Assembly (NCBI RefSeq): GCF_002077155.1
Contig: NZ_CP015027.1
Coordinates: 1,652,501 to 1,716,500 of the forward strand
DNA from: Sporosarcina sp. P33
GTDB lineage: Bacteria; Bacillota; Bacilli; Bacillales_A; Planococcaceae
Direction of reading: 5' to 3'
Length of the DNA: 64,000 nucleotides
Position 1 is the stretch's first letter. Each line of letters opens with the position of its first letter. The position numbers and the translations under genes were made by a program. Positions 36,542 to 45,059 of this stretch are shown piece after piece. The notes beneath the pieces are model-generated. The model had not been told where the DNA came from, did no database searches, and saw only the letters and a program-made list of their open reading frames with translations.

Positions 36542-37816
36542 TCAGATAATCTGCACTTCAGGTATGCCATCTTTCCACGCTTTCATTAGCAGCTGCAGAA
36601 GCTCTGCTGTTTCTATAACAGCAGACTTTTGCAAAGTCACCGAGCCGCCCTGATCCGTATGCCGCTGCTCCGCCCTGACCCGGTCGATCATCTTCCTCTG
36701 CTCCAGCAAAGTTGCAGCTGCTGCCGACTGATTCAGAACAGCAGAAGCTTTGCGCAAGGGCAATGGCAATCCGCTTTGACGGGAAGCATTCTTCAGATAG
36801 CCATTTAACTCTTCAGATATTTCATCTATAAAAAGCAGAGCGGCATTTGAATATATATCGAGGCCTTGATTTCTTATCGCCGTTTCCCACCCTGCTATTT
36901 CAATTTGCAGATGATGCCCGGATACGCGTTCTATGCCATTCAATAAACGGACAAGTGCAGAAGAAACACGCGCCAAATCAGCACTTTGCATCAGTATCGG
37001 CAGCTGGATATATGAGCTGAGCCCTTCCATTTCAGGTCGCCCTGCCCAATCAAAATGTAAGATGATATTTTCACTGGCCAGCAGTTGTTTCATCAGTCCA
37101 ATGGCAGAAACCTTTTTATATGCAGGCGAAGAGCGCTTTGTTGCCTGATGAAACTTTGCGCTGTTTGGATCGAGATGGGAGCATCCAAATACCCGCTGCA
37201 TCAGTTCCCTGTCATAAACAATCCATGAGCCGCATGCTTGCACTTGTTCCATGAAATAGTCAGGAATGTGTATATGCTTTTCTTTCACTTTACTGGCCAA
37301 AAATGAAGGCACCCTGCTATCCGTTACATCCATCGAATACGGCTTCCTCGCGGGATGCTGCCGATGAAAATTTTTTCCGAAAAACGACATAATCTCAGCC
37401 GGCAGCGTGAGATAGCCACTACTGAGCACCCAATACGCTTCCTTTACCTTTTGCAGCCGATGTGCTGTTTCATTCTGCATGGCAGCCATAGCAATGAGCA
37501 TCAGGCGCTCTTGCGGCAATCCTACACGCTGGTCATAGTAATTGGAAGTGATAAATTCATTCATATACTGACGAATCTGGACTGCGGATAATAATTGATC
37601 ACGTTCTGCCTTGATCTGAAGACCGAGCCATTTAATCTCACTGACTGAATAGCTGTGAATCCATTGTCCGTATAAACCTTCCTGCAACAGTCTCCGTACT
37701 ATCCGATGAAACCCCTGATACACTGGTCTTCCCCGCTGCTGTTCTGCTTGTTTATACAAGACATCAAGCAGTGTATAATGCTGTGTATGCTCAATAGTTT
37801 GTTCAATCGCTCTCAT
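36542..37816 (-). CDS. Ribonucleotide-reductase alpha-like protein lacking catalytic segments, under B12 riboswitch
   Basis: The 424-aa protein starts at ATG 37816 behind GGAG. Segments align in order with class I RNR large subunits: PQERLMLIAM (about 101-110), YWVLSSGYLTLPAEIM (128-143), IPDYFMEQV (184-192) and ASENIILHF (247-255). The roughly 130 residues that normally lie between the second and third blocks, with the redox Cys, are missing. The finger-loop Cys and C-terminal CxxC are also absent; only Cys195 and Cys212 remain. I infer a non-catalytic RNR paralogue. A cobalamin riboswitch precedes it. This is a by-eye alignment, not a search. Confidence 0.5.
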   Translation of the reverse strand: MRAIEQTIEHTQHYTLLDVLYKQAEQQRGRPVYQGFHRIVRRLLQEGLYGQWIHSYSVSEIKWLGLQIKAERDQLLSAVQIRQYMNEFITSNYYDQRVGLPQERLMLIAMAAMQNETAHRLQKVKEAYWVLSSGYLTLPAEIMSFFGKNFHRQHPARKPYSMDVTDSRVPSFLASKVKEKHIHIPDYFMEQVQACGSWIVYDRELMQRVFGCSHLDPNSAKFHQATKRSSPAYKKVSAIGLMKQLLASENIILHFDWAGRPEMEGLSSYIQLPILMQSADLARVSSALVRLLNGIERVSGHHLQIEIAGWETAIRNQGLDIYSNAALLFIDEISEELNGYLKNASRQSGLPLPLRKASAVLNQSAAAATLLEQRKMIDRVRAEQRHTDQGGSVTLQKSAVIETAELLQLLMKAWKDGIPEVQII

Positions 37817-37841
37817 GTAGCTGTCTCCTTTCCTGCATAAC

Positions 37842-37880
37842 AAAAAAACAATCATCCTGCATCTTCGGCAGTATGATTGC
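37842..37880 (-). terminator. Expression-platform terminator of the cobalamin riboswitch
   Basis: On the minus strand, CAATCAT-CTGC pairs with GCAG-ATGATTG and is followed by seven T. It lies between the aptamer and the ATG at 37816, so AdoCbl binding probably favours termination. Confidence 0.85.
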
Positions 37881-37996
37881 AAAGTTTATGAATGCGGAAA
37901 CAAAAACAGGCAGCTCTATAGCAGTCCATGAAACACCCATGGATGTCAGAGACCCTTTTGCCTCCACCTCTCAACCCCCGAAGAAAGTGTCGCTTT

Positions 37997-38157
37997 GACG
38001 ATGCGGGGCAGGTCTCCTGGCTTCACTTCATCCTTCCGCCAAGCCTTCCCATGTCTTCATAGTGGCTTCTTTTGGCAGTCGTCCGTGTGTACAGTTGCGG
38101 GGACAGCTTCGATTTACGAATTCCCTTTTATACCTTGATAGGTACCGGCGCATCGTG
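37997..38157 (-). ncRNA. Cobalamin (AdoCbl) riboswitch aptamer
   Basis: The minus strand contains the conserved core in order: AAAAGGGAA, GCTGTCCCCGCAACTGTA (B12 box region), GGGAAGG, and GCCAGGAGACCTGCC. The closing stem CGATGCG/CGCATCG (38149-38155 with 37999-38005) frames the aptamer. It controls the gene starting at 37816, with the terminator at 37842-37880 as platform. B12 riboswitches normally repress when coenzyme is abundant. Confidence 0.95.
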
Positions 38158-38248
38158 CAAATTTATTGAATTGACTGTTCTCATTTTACCACGGATAGCA
38201 GAGAGAGTGGTAGGCTTTGTTCATGATCGAACTATGTATATAACGTAA

Positions 38249-38310
38249 CAGGGTGCCTGGGCAAAAACCACTGTGATGAAAACCACAATTGTTTATTGCC
38301 AGGCACCCTG
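38249..38310. repeat. Long hairpin with CAGGGTGCCTGG arms
   Basis: CAGGGTGCCTGG (38249-38260) pairs exactly with CCAGGCACCCTG (38299-38310), with further pairing of the adjacent GCAA/TTGC. It lies just past the stop of the 56-aa gene on the minus strand and 90 nt before the riboswitch. No T-run follows. It may be a terminator variant or a dispersed repeat. Confidence 0.6.
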
Positions 38311-38330
38311 TGTCGAGTATTCTTCAGTAG

Positions 38331-38501
38331 TTACATTTGTTGTTGTTCGCATAGACAGCCGCACTCCGCCAATCCCTGGGTATAAGCTTCTTCCCATGTG
38401 ATTCCGTGAATAAAGCCATTCTCGGAGTATCCTGTAATTAAGTAGAATGTCTCATTTTGCTCCGGCAATGCTGAATTGTTCTGATACGTGTTGTTTTTCA
38501 T
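38331..38501 (-). CDS. 56-aa small protein with Cys cluster
   Basis: ATG 38501 is preceded by CCAGGAGG at ideal spacing. The product has an N-terminal Asn/Gln-rich segment, a central GYSENGFIHGITWEEAYTQG and a C-terminal ECGCLCEQQQM with CxCxC. The Cys cluster might bind metal. It lies between mdh and the B12 riboswitch on the same strand. No family was recognised. Confidence 0.65.
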   Translation of the reverse strand: MKNNTYQNNSALPEQNETFYLITGYSENGFIHGITWEEAYTQGLAECGCLCEQQQM

Positions 38502-38868
38502 AACGATTACCTCCTGGTTTTTATGTTTTTCTTAGTATATGCATGCAGGTAAATAAAAGTACTATTTCTTCTCTTTTTACTGCCAGACCAAATGACAGCG
38601 CTTACATTTAGAGTTAAAGAATACTACTTGTCTTATATTTCCTGCTGCATATACCGTATTTCTCATTTTGCATCTCACTGTATTCTGTCAATTATACCAC
38701 GTTTATGCATGTGTGTAAATTGCAAAAGTTTTATTTATTATCAATTTTTAATTAGTTGTATTAATTTTCTTAGCGCAGCGCGTACACTTGCAGCGCCTGG
38801 CTTTGTATATAAAAACATCCCCCTAAGTCTTCATTTCGACTTAGAGAGATCAAAAGTTCGCAGAGAAT
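38502..38868. other. AT-rich intergenic interval with mdh terminator
   Basis: Apart from the mdh terminator near 38810-38846, nothing firm is seen. An open frame on the plus strand at 38592-38891 has no ribosome site, antisense overlap with mdh and low-complexity content, so I do not call a gene. The stretch probably contains the promoter of the 56-aa gene. Confidence 0.5.
38810..38846 (-). terminator. mdh terminator
   Basis: On the minus strand CTAAGTC pairs with GACTTAG around an 8-nt loop, followed a few bases later by TTTTT. Confidence 0.65.
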
Positions 38869-39810
38869 TTACTTTTCACAAATTTCGATGACTGCTCTTA
38901 CAGAGTCTGCTGACTGATCAAGCGCAATCTGCTCTTCCTTTGTTAATGGAAGTTCAATCACGCTTTCAATGCCATTGCCTCCCAAAACAGTCGGAACGCC
39001 TAAATAAATATCGGAATAGCCATATTCGCCTTCTAAGTAGGCAATGGACGGTAGAATGCGTTTCTTGTCTTTAATAATCGCTTCTGCCATTTCAACTAAG
39101 GCTGCTGCGGGTGCATAATAGGCACTTCCGTTTCCGAGAAGGGAAACAATTTCACCGCCGCCTTTTCGAGTCCGTTCCACAATTGCTTCAAGCCGGTCCG
39201 CTGCAATAATTTTATCTAACGGAATACCGCCAGCATACGAATAACGCACAAGCGGAACCATATCATCTCCGTGCCCGCCCAGTACGAATCCTGAGATATC
39301 TTCTACAGATATATTCAGTTCTTCCGATACAAACGTATTGAAGCGTGCTGTATCAAGTACGCCGGATTGTCCAATCACACGGTTTTTCGGGAATCCCGTT
39401 GTTTTATAGCATACATACGTCATCGCATCTACAGGGTTACTCAATATCAGCACCGTACTGTCCGGCGCATAGCGTTTCACCTGTTCTGAAACGGAACGCA
39501 TAATTTTCGCATTCGTCGTCACGAGATCATCACGGCTCATGCCTGGTTTACGCGCTACACCTGCAGTAATGATGACCATTGCCGCTCCCTCAATATCCTC
39601 ATAATTCGATGTTCCTGTTATGCGGGAATTGAATTGCTGTACAGGACTTGTCTGAAGAAGATCCAGCGCTTTTCCTTTGGTCGGATTGGAGAGGTCCGGA
39701 ATATCAACCAGGACGATGTCGCCCAGTTCTTTCTGCGCCGCCATCAATGCCACAGTTGAACCTGTATGGCCAGCGCCGATGACCGCAATCTTATGTCGTT
39801 TGAAAGCCAT
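38869..39810 (-). CDS. mdh: Malate dehydrogenase (LDH-like type)
   Basis: The 313-aa protein matches Bacillus-type MDH: NAD-binding [27 protein letters not shown], substrate Arg in [12 protein letters not shown], and catalytic His in [15 protein letters not shown]. It interconverts malate and oxaloacetate with NAD(H). ATG 39810 follows AGAAGGGAG. It is the first gene beyond the eut shell operon on the same strand, separated by a repeat array, and may be independently transcribed. Whether it is the only mdh of the organism is unknown. Confidence 0.93.
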   Translation of the reverse strand: MAFKRHKIAVIGAGHTGSTVALMAAQKELGDIVLVDIPDLSNPTKGKALDLLQTSPVQQFNSRITGTSNYEDIEGAAMVIITAGVARKPGMSRDDLVTTNAKIMRSVSEQVKRYAPDSTVLILSNPVDAMTYVCYKTTGFPKNRVIGQSGVLDTARFNTFVSEELNISVEDISGFVLGGHGDDMVPLVRYSYAGGIPLDKIIAADRLEAIVERTRKGGGEIVSLLGNGSAYYAPAAALVEMAEAIIKDKKRILPSIAYLEGEYGYSDIYLGVPTVLGGNGIESVIELPLTKEEQIALDQSADSVRAVIEICEK

Positions 39811-39870
39811 GGAAACTACTCCCTTCTAAAAATTCATGATGAAGCAATATGACAGGACAGATAATCATTT

Positions 39871-40014
39871 GCGCTCATACATTCCAGCCTAGCGCTCATA
39901 AACTCAAATATCCGATCATAATTCTTGTGCAGCCGCTCTTATGCGTAAGCAGCCGCTCATAAACAGCCAGCATCCGCGCAATTAGGCCGCATAAGCGCTC
40001 ATAAGCTGCACACA
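39871..40014. repeat. Seven-unit degenerate tandem array, 20-21-bp period
   Basis: Units start at 39871, 39892, 39912, 39933, 39953, 39974 and 39995. Lengths are 21, 20, 21, 20, 21, 21 and about 20. The shared 5' part is about SCGCTCATAA with one or two changes; the remaining 10 bp drift. The period is close to two helical turns. It lies between the last shell gene and mdh and is not coding, because the unit length is not a multiple of three throughout. Confidence 0.75.
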
Positions 40015-40016
40015 CT

Positions 40017-40355
40017 TCAGTCTTTTTTCTTTGTTTTCACTTCTGCCGGTTTTTTCACTTTTGGAATTTCCGGAACAGCGGGCTCAGGCGGTTTCACCAT
40101 GCCATATACTGAATCATCGGGCCGCGGAATTACGTGCGCACCCAGCAATTCACCTACACGCGCCGCTGCATCGCGGCCGGCATCAACTGCTGCCTGAACC
40201 GCACCGACATCACCCTGAACGATGACTGTAACGATTCCGCCGTCAACCATCTCCTGTGAGACTACTTCTACGTTTGACGCCTTCACCATAGCATCCGCTG
40301 CTTCAATGGATCCTATCAGCCCTTTGGTTTCAATCATTCCGATCGCTTGACTCAT
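40017..40355 (-). CDS. BMC-H shell protein with Lys/Pro-rich C-terminal tail
   Basis: The 112-aa protein starts at ATG 40355 and has a BMC domain ([58 protein letters not shown]). It is closest in plan to EutM/PduA hexamers. Unlike the other BMC-H of this locus, it has a tail of about 25 residues rich in Lys and Pro ([18 protein letters not shown]). The tail might face the lumen or bind nucleic acid or another protein. It overlaps eutN by 26 nt. Confidence 0.9.
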   Translation of the reverse strand: MSQAIGMIETKGLIGSIEAADAMVKASNVEVVSQEMVDGGIVTVIVQGDVGAVQAAVDAGRDAAARVGELLGAHVIPRPDDSVYGMVKPPEPAVPEIPKVKKPAEVKTKKKD

Positions 40356-40635
40356 GTATATCACCTCTCTTTACTTCGGTTGAATCGATAATACCGATAA
40401 TGACCGCATCAATTGGAATCGGGTTTTCTTTCGGTAATATGAAACGTGAAGAACCGCCGCTCGTTATGAGCACCTCATCACCAATTCCTGCCCCGATCCG
40501 ATCCGCCGCGACCATATGTGTCTGTATATTATTGCCGTGTGCATCAATCGGCTGGACAATCAATAGCTTAAGGCCTGCCAGTCCGTCTTCTTTGCGGGTT
40601 GCCCACACATTACCAATCACTCTTCCCATCCGCAT
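40330..40635 (-). CDS. eutN: EutN/CcmL-type BMC pentameric vertex protein
   Basis: The 101-aa protein has the vertex-protein pattern: [52 protein letters not shown], and [11 protein letters not shown]. Pentamers cap the shell vertices. It overlaps the tail BMC gene and closely follows pduL. A short C-terminal extension beyond the domain is hydrophilic. Confidence 0.93.
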   Translation of the reverse strand: MRMGRVIGNVWATRKEDGLAGLKLLIVQPIDAHGNNIQTHMVAADRIGAGIGDEVLITSGGSSRFILPKENPIPIDAVIIGIIDSTEVKRGDIHESSDRND

Positions 40636-40650
40636 GATTAATCACCTTTT

Positions 40651-41523
40651 CTACTTTCTGATGGTTATCGTCTTACCGAGTTCCCTTGCTGTATCTCTTG
40701 CCAATGCTGTGACGATCGTGCCTTTATCGACAACGATTTCTTGTTCGGAAATCGATGATAAGTCTTCAGTTGACAATAGCTTTTTCTTAAATTCATACGC
40801 TTTCGGAACGCTAGCTGGAGCAGGCGATTTCACCGTTTCCTGCACATTGTGCACAGCCACTGCTTCTTTTGCATCGCCGGCTTTTACCAAGCGGCCAATC
40901 GACCCTTGTGTAATGAAACCTGCATTCGCTTCATCGGTATCGATATGCATTTCGAGACGATAGCGTTCGTTCACCCGAATGCGGACATTACGGAATGAAA
41001 TAGGGCGGACTCCGTCATATTCCACTGTGACGTATTCCCCGTCCGCAACGCCAAAGCGCGCAGCATCTGCAGGCGCCATATGGATGTGGGACTGGGCGAT
41101 AATCAGGCCTTGTTCGATATGCACACTGCCTTTTGGACCGATCAATGTTACCGGTGCCGATCCTTCGATATTGCCGGATTCCCGAAGTGGGGGCTTGACG
41201 CCGAGCTTCATCGCATCCGTAAAGCTGACCTCAACTTGAGTCGCTTTTCGGACAGGGCCTAAAATACGCACACGTTCAATATTGCTTTTAGGTCCTGCAA
41301 TCATCACCGTTTCATTGGCGGCGAATTGGCCCGGCTGTGAAAGCTCGGACCGCTGTGTCAATTCATACCCTGCGCCAAATAATACTTCCACATGTTCAGG
41401 CTGTAAATGTACGTGACGAGCGGAAACTCCAATGGGTACCGCGCGTTCCGGCAATTGAACGGGATTCTTCCCAAGTTGTCCGAGAATTTCTCCGACAATC
41501 TGTTCAATCAATTGCTGATTCAT
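40651..41523 (-). CDS. pduL: PduL-type phosphotransacylase with encapsulation peptide
   Basis: The roughly 290-aa protein is the BMC-associated phosphate acyltransferase, converting acetyl-CoA and Pi to acetyl-phosphate. Zinc-binding SARHVHLQPEHVEVLFG and SHIHMAPADAARFG motifs are present. Residues 1-18 form an amphipathic encapsulation-type helix (NQQLIEQIVGEILGQLGK). A C-terminal extension ends in a motif like those on other BMC cargo. It replaces EutD. ATG 41523 has AAAGG upstream. Confidence 0.92.
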   Translation of the reverse strand: MNQQLIEQIVGEILGQLGKNPVQLPERAVPIGVSARHVHLQPEHVEVLFGAGYELTQRSELSQPGQFAANETVMIAGPKSNIERVRILGPVRKATQVEVSFTDAMKLGVKPPLRESGNIEGSAPVTLIGPKGSVHIEQGLIIAQSHIHMAPADAARFGVADGEYVTVEYDGVRPISFRNVRIRVNERYRLEMHIDTDEANAGFITQGSIGRLVKAGDAKEAVAVHNVQETVKSPAPASVPKAYEFKKKLLSTEDLSSISEQEIVVDKGTIVTALARDTARELGKTITIRK

Positions 41524-41556
41524 ATCGTTCACGCCTTTCTATTGTGTACGCAAATA

Positions 41557-41841
41557 TTATTCGCTTTTTGGCAAGATCATTTCTAGTTCGTTATGCGGTC
41601 TTGGGATGACGTGAACAGATAGCAATTCGCCCACACGCTGTGCAGATGCCGCACCTGCGTCTGTTGCTGCCTTTACTGCGCCTACATCGCCGCGTACCAT
41701 AACTGTTACGATTCCGCCGCCGACATGTACTTTACCTACTAAGTTTACGCTTGCTGCTTTCACCATTGCGTCTGCCGCTTCAACTGCACCGATTAATCCT
41801 TTAGTTTCTACCATTCCTAATGCTGTACCTTCTCTGTTCAT
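41557..41841 (-). CDS. eutM: EutM-type BMC-H hexameric shell protein
   Basis: The 94-aa BMC protein starts with [22 protein letters not shown] and contains [22 protein letters not shown]. It has no significant tail. ATG 41841 follows AGGAGG. It should form the main facet hexamer of the ethanolamine microcompartment. Confidence 0.94.
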   Translation of the reverse strand: MNREGTALGMVETKGLIGAVEAADAMVKAASVNLVGKVHVGGGIVTVMVRGDVGAVKAATDAGAASAQRVGELLSVHVIPRPHNELEMILPKSE

Positions 41842-41864
41842 AATTGTTTCCTCCTAATAGTGGT

Positions 41865-43376
41865 TTATTTTGTAAGTTGTTTAACAATTTCACTGACTAA
41901 GTTCTGAACTAATGCCGGATCGATATTGCTGTTTGCTGCGGATGAAACGCTGTTCATCACATTGGATACAAGCTGATCATTGGAGCTTTCTGCAGGCTCT
42001 GAATGCTTTGGCAGCTGCACTTCTTTCGTGCCGTATGCCATTCGCTTAATGTTCAGCAAGTGTTTCGCCGTAACATTATCGGATGTAATATTGCCGCCGA
42101 ATGTTCCGCAGCCTAATGTGAGCGACGGCATCAAGCCGGTCGTTCCTCCAACCGCCCCAATGGATGACATCGTGTTAACCAAAATACGTGATACTGGCAT
42201 TTCCATCGCAAATTCACGTGCCACTGCATCGATTTCCGTGTGAAGCGCCAGGCTGTGTCCGCGTCCGCCAAGGTTCAGCAAGTCGAGGCATACTTCCTTC
42301 GCATGCTTCACACCGTCCACGATATACATCGCGAAGATTGGCGACAGCTTTTCCAATGAAAATGGAACGTCTTTGCCAACTTTAGTTTCCATGCCGATAA
42401 TCAGGCGTGTGCCTTCCGGTAAGGAAATACCGGCCATTTTCGCGATGAATTGCGGGCTCTTCCCGACTACTTTCGGGTTCACTTTGCCCGGCACCGGTGA
42501 AATGACACCTTCCATCACTTTCTTTTCCTCATCCGATAAAATATAAGCGCCGTTTTTCTTCAGTTCACGCGTGACGAGATCTGCTACGTGTTTATCGACA
42601 ACAATTGCCTGTTCTGTTGCACAGATTGTGCCGTAATCGAATGATTTACTGTCAACGATATCTTTTACTGCTTTTTCAATTTTTGCTGACCGTTCAATAT
42701 AGACCGGCACATTACCTGGGCCGACACCGTATGCGGGTTTTCCGGAGCTGTATGCGGCTTTCACAAGCGCTCCGCCGCCTGTTGCAATGATCAGATTGAT
42801 GTCTTTATGAGACATCAGCTGCTGTGTTGCTTCCATAGATGCCAGTGTCAGACATTGGATCAGACCTTCAGGAGCGCCTGCTGCTACTGCTGCTTCATCA
42901 CAAACTTTCAGCGCCTCCTGTGTACATTTCACTGCATACGGGTGAGGGCTCACAACAACAGCGTTACGTGTCTTAAGTGAAATCAATGTCTTAAAGAACG
43001 CCGTAGACGTTGGATTGGTTGTCGGGATGATTGCAGCTACAACCCCAAATGGTGCAGCGATTTCCACGACTTTATTCAAATGATCTTCTTTGACGATACC
43101 GACTGTCTTCAAGTCTTTGATGCTTTCATACACATCACGGGAGCCGACTTCGTTCTTGATCTTCTTATGGGCTGCTACTCCCATGCCCGTTTCTTCTACT
43201 GCTAATTGCGCGAGGCGGCCTGATTGTTCAAATGCAGCGTCTGCCACGGCTTTGACAATTTTGTCGACCTGCTGCTGGGTGTAGCCCATGAATTTCTCTT
43301 GTGCTTCTTTTGCGGTTTGTACGGCTAAGCGCATTTGCTGCAAAGCCAGTAAATCATTATCAACTAATTGAACCAA
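41865..43376 (-). CDS. eutE: Acylating acetaldehyde dehydrogenase EutE
   Basis: The 503-aa CoA-acylating aldehyde dehydrogenase converts acetaldehyde, CoA and NAD+ to acetyl-CoA. The nucleophile is Cys252 in [22 protein letters not shown] and [12 protein letters not shown] are the cofactor-binding segments. The C terminus carries a roughly 18-residue amphipathic helix ([18 protein letters not shown]) like an encapsulation peptide. The TTG at 43376 follows AGGAGTG. Linker residues before the helix are Ser/Asn rich. Confidence 0.92.
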   Translation of the reverse strand: MVQLVDNDLLALQQMRLAVQTAKEAQEKFMGYTQQQVDKIVKAVADAAFEQSGRLAQLAVEETGMGVAAHKKIKNEVGSRDVYESIKDLKTVGIVKEDHLNKVVEIAAPFGVVAAIIPTTNPTSTAFFKTLISLKTRNAVVVSPHPYAVKCTQEALKVCDEAAVAAGAPEGLIQCLTLASMEATQQLMSHKDINLIIATGGGALVKAAYSSGKPAYGVGPGNVPVYIERSAKIEKAVKDIVDSKSFDYGTICATEQAIVVDKHVADLVTRELKKNGAYILSDEEKKVMEGVISPVPGKVNPKVVGKSPQFIAKMAGISLPEGTRLIIGMETKVGKDVPFSLEKLSPIFAMYIVDGVKHAKEVCLDLLNLGGRGHSLALHTEIDAVAREFAMEMPVSRILVNTMSSIGAVGGTTGLMPSLTLGCGTFGGNITSDNVTAKHLLNIKRMAYGTKEVQLPKHSEPAESSNDQLVSNVMNSVSSAANSNIDPALVQNLVSEIVKQLTK

Positions 43377-43407
43377 ATCAAAACACTCCTTTCTGCATGC
43401 CTATCTA

Positions 43408-44052
43408 TCAATAGCTCAACGGATGATCCGCCATGTTCTGTACGGCTTCCCGGAATGCATCGGCCGCTGCCTGACAAGACGATTGACTGCCTGTCAGCAG
43501 ACCGCCGCCGAAGTTCGTTTCGGAAGGAGGCGCATAGAGCTCACACAGTGTAACGTCTGCAGCTTTTAATGCCGCATCCAATCCGATCATCGCTTCCATC
43601 GGCGGAGCAATTAAATAAGCAATGGACTGCCCAACCGGTATGTTTGCCATTTCAGCTAAGTAACTGCCGCAGCTCGAGATCGCATGCGCATAGAGCACAT
43701 GGTCCGGATTGCCGTTAATCGCTTCAAAATACGCTTCATGTTCCACCGTAATGCGGATGGAATCGAGACCGCTTTTCACTTCTTCCGGGGACGGGCCAGC
43801 AATTATTCCTATAAATTCACCCGACAGCGGGCCGGAAGCATGACCGGAACCTGCATAAAAACTTTTCGCATACACTACTTCCACATCACTGTGCTTTGTG
43901 GCTGCGTCAATTGCCGTGTAACCGATATCGTCAATTGTTGTCGTGACTAATCCAAGACTGCGCTGATAGGGTTTCAGCTGGAATTTCTCAGCCAGTTCCG
44001 GACTGACGTTTGGGATGACTTGCATCGATAATATTTCTGCATGAATTTTCAT
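43408..44052 (-). CDS. eutL: EutL trimeric BMC-T shell protein
   Basis: The 214-aa tandem-BMC protein matches EutL (LKPYQRSLGLVTTTIDDIGYTAIDAATKHSDVEVVYAKSFYAGSGH, then GEFIGIIAGPSPEEVKSGLD). Trimers form shell pores that may gate ethanolamine or cofactors. ATG 44052 follows GGAAGGAGG. It is between eutC and eutE. Confidence 0.95.
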   Translation of the reverse strand: MKIHAEILSMQVIPNVSPELAEKFQLKPYQRSLGLVTTTIDDIGYTAIDAATKHSDVEVVYAKSFYAGSGHASGPLSGEFIGIIAGPSPEEVKSGLDSIRITVEHEAYFEAINGNPDHVLYAHAISSCGSYLAEMANIPVGQSIAYLIAPPMEAMIGLDAALKAADVTLCELYAPPSETNFGGGLLTGSQSSCQAAADAFREAVQNMADHPLSY

Positions 44053-44068
44053 TTGCCTTCCTCCTTCC

Positions 44069-45052
44069 TCAGCCTTCTTTTTGAACTAGCGATACACCGC
44101 TGGCTTCATATTTTAAGATCTTCTGGATAATTGTCCCAAGATACGCGCCCGCTTCAACAGGCGGAATGCCACCTTTATGAATATTGGAAATCACCATACG
44201 ATCCGCTTCAATCGTTCCGTGTCTCGGCTTGTAGCACATATATGCGCTCAGTGATTCTGCGGAAACTAGGCCTGGACGTTCGCCAATCAGCATGACTACG
44301 ACATCTGGCTGCAATATCTCACCGATGTCATCCATCACAGCGACTCGTCCCTTATCCACGTAAAATGTCGTACCCATTTCGATATTCAAGTTAGTGAGTG
44401 ATTGCTCGAGCGATAAATAAACATCTTCCAGGTTTTCTTCAATCGCTTTCGCACTCAGACCGTTTGATGCGACGATCTGAACTACCGGAGACTTTTTACA
44501 GCGCTCCTGTATCAATGATTTCCCTTCGTCTGACAGTTTTCTGCCAAGATCCGGACGACGAATATATTCTTCTTTATCCGCCACTTGGGACTGCACTTGG
44601 AAAAGTCCCAGCTGGTCAAGCAGGTTATCGGGTACTTCACCATACACTGCATCTACTGCTGCTGCATGATCCAGTCGGAACTGCAGCCAAGTTTTTGTTT
44701 TCGGGCGGGAACCAGCACGGCCGACACCTACTCGGGCCGGTGTCTTCTTGCGGTATTCCGCCAGTTTGTCTTCTTCGGGTTCAGTTTTAGGTTTACCAAA
44801 GGCTGTCGTTGGCTTTGGCTTCATTGTGGCAATATTTCGCTTCTGGTTTTTCGTCGTACTGTGGAATGTTACAGCTCCGTCAGGCGATGTTTCTGCAGTT
44901 TCCGCTTCTGACTTTCCAACTGGCTGCTGAGAAAACAGCTCCACTTTTTGTTCATTGGCGGGACGCTGCACAGCTTGGCCGCTATTGGCAGCTTCCAGTT
45001 TTTCCACGACCATTTTTGTGATTTGCTGAATCAATTCTTCATTCAAGTTCAT
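44069..45052 (-). CDS. eutC: Ethanolamine ammonia-lyase small subunit EutC
   Basis: The 327-aa product has an N-terminal amphipathic helix (NEELIQQITKMVVEKLEA) and a low-complexity linker (about 20-100). The EutC catalytic subunit follows with RVGVGRAGSRPKTKTWLQFRLDHAAAVDAV. The domain helps bind AdoCbl with EutB. The helix resembles encapsulation peptides of PduL and EutE here. It follows eutB by 7 nt. Confidence 0.94.
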   Translation of the reverse strand: MNLNEELIQQITKMVVEKLEAANSGQAVQRPANEQKVELFSQQPVGKSEAETAETSPDGAVTFHSTTKNQKRNIATMKPKPTTAFGKPKTEPEEDKLAEYRKKTPARVGVGRAGSRPKTKTWLQFRLDHAAAVDAVYGEVPDNLLDQLGLFQVQSQVADKEEYIRRPDLGRKLSDEGKSLIQERCKKSPVVQIVASNGLSAKAIEENLEDVYLSLEQSLTNLNIEMGTTFYVDKGRVAVMDDIGEILQPDVVVMLIGERPGLVSAESLSAYMCYKPRHGTIEADRMVISNIHKGGIPPVEAGAYLGTIIQKILKYEASGVSLVQKEG

Positions 45053-45059
45053 CCACCTC

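Noticed and set aside
38592..38891. 99-aa frame in the gap before mdh
   Set aside because: AT-rich, no ribosome site, overlaps the mdh 3' end and terminator.
39871..40014. CRISPR array
   Set aside because: Units are only 20-21 bp, contiguous and degenerate, with no spacer/repeat alternation and no cas genes.
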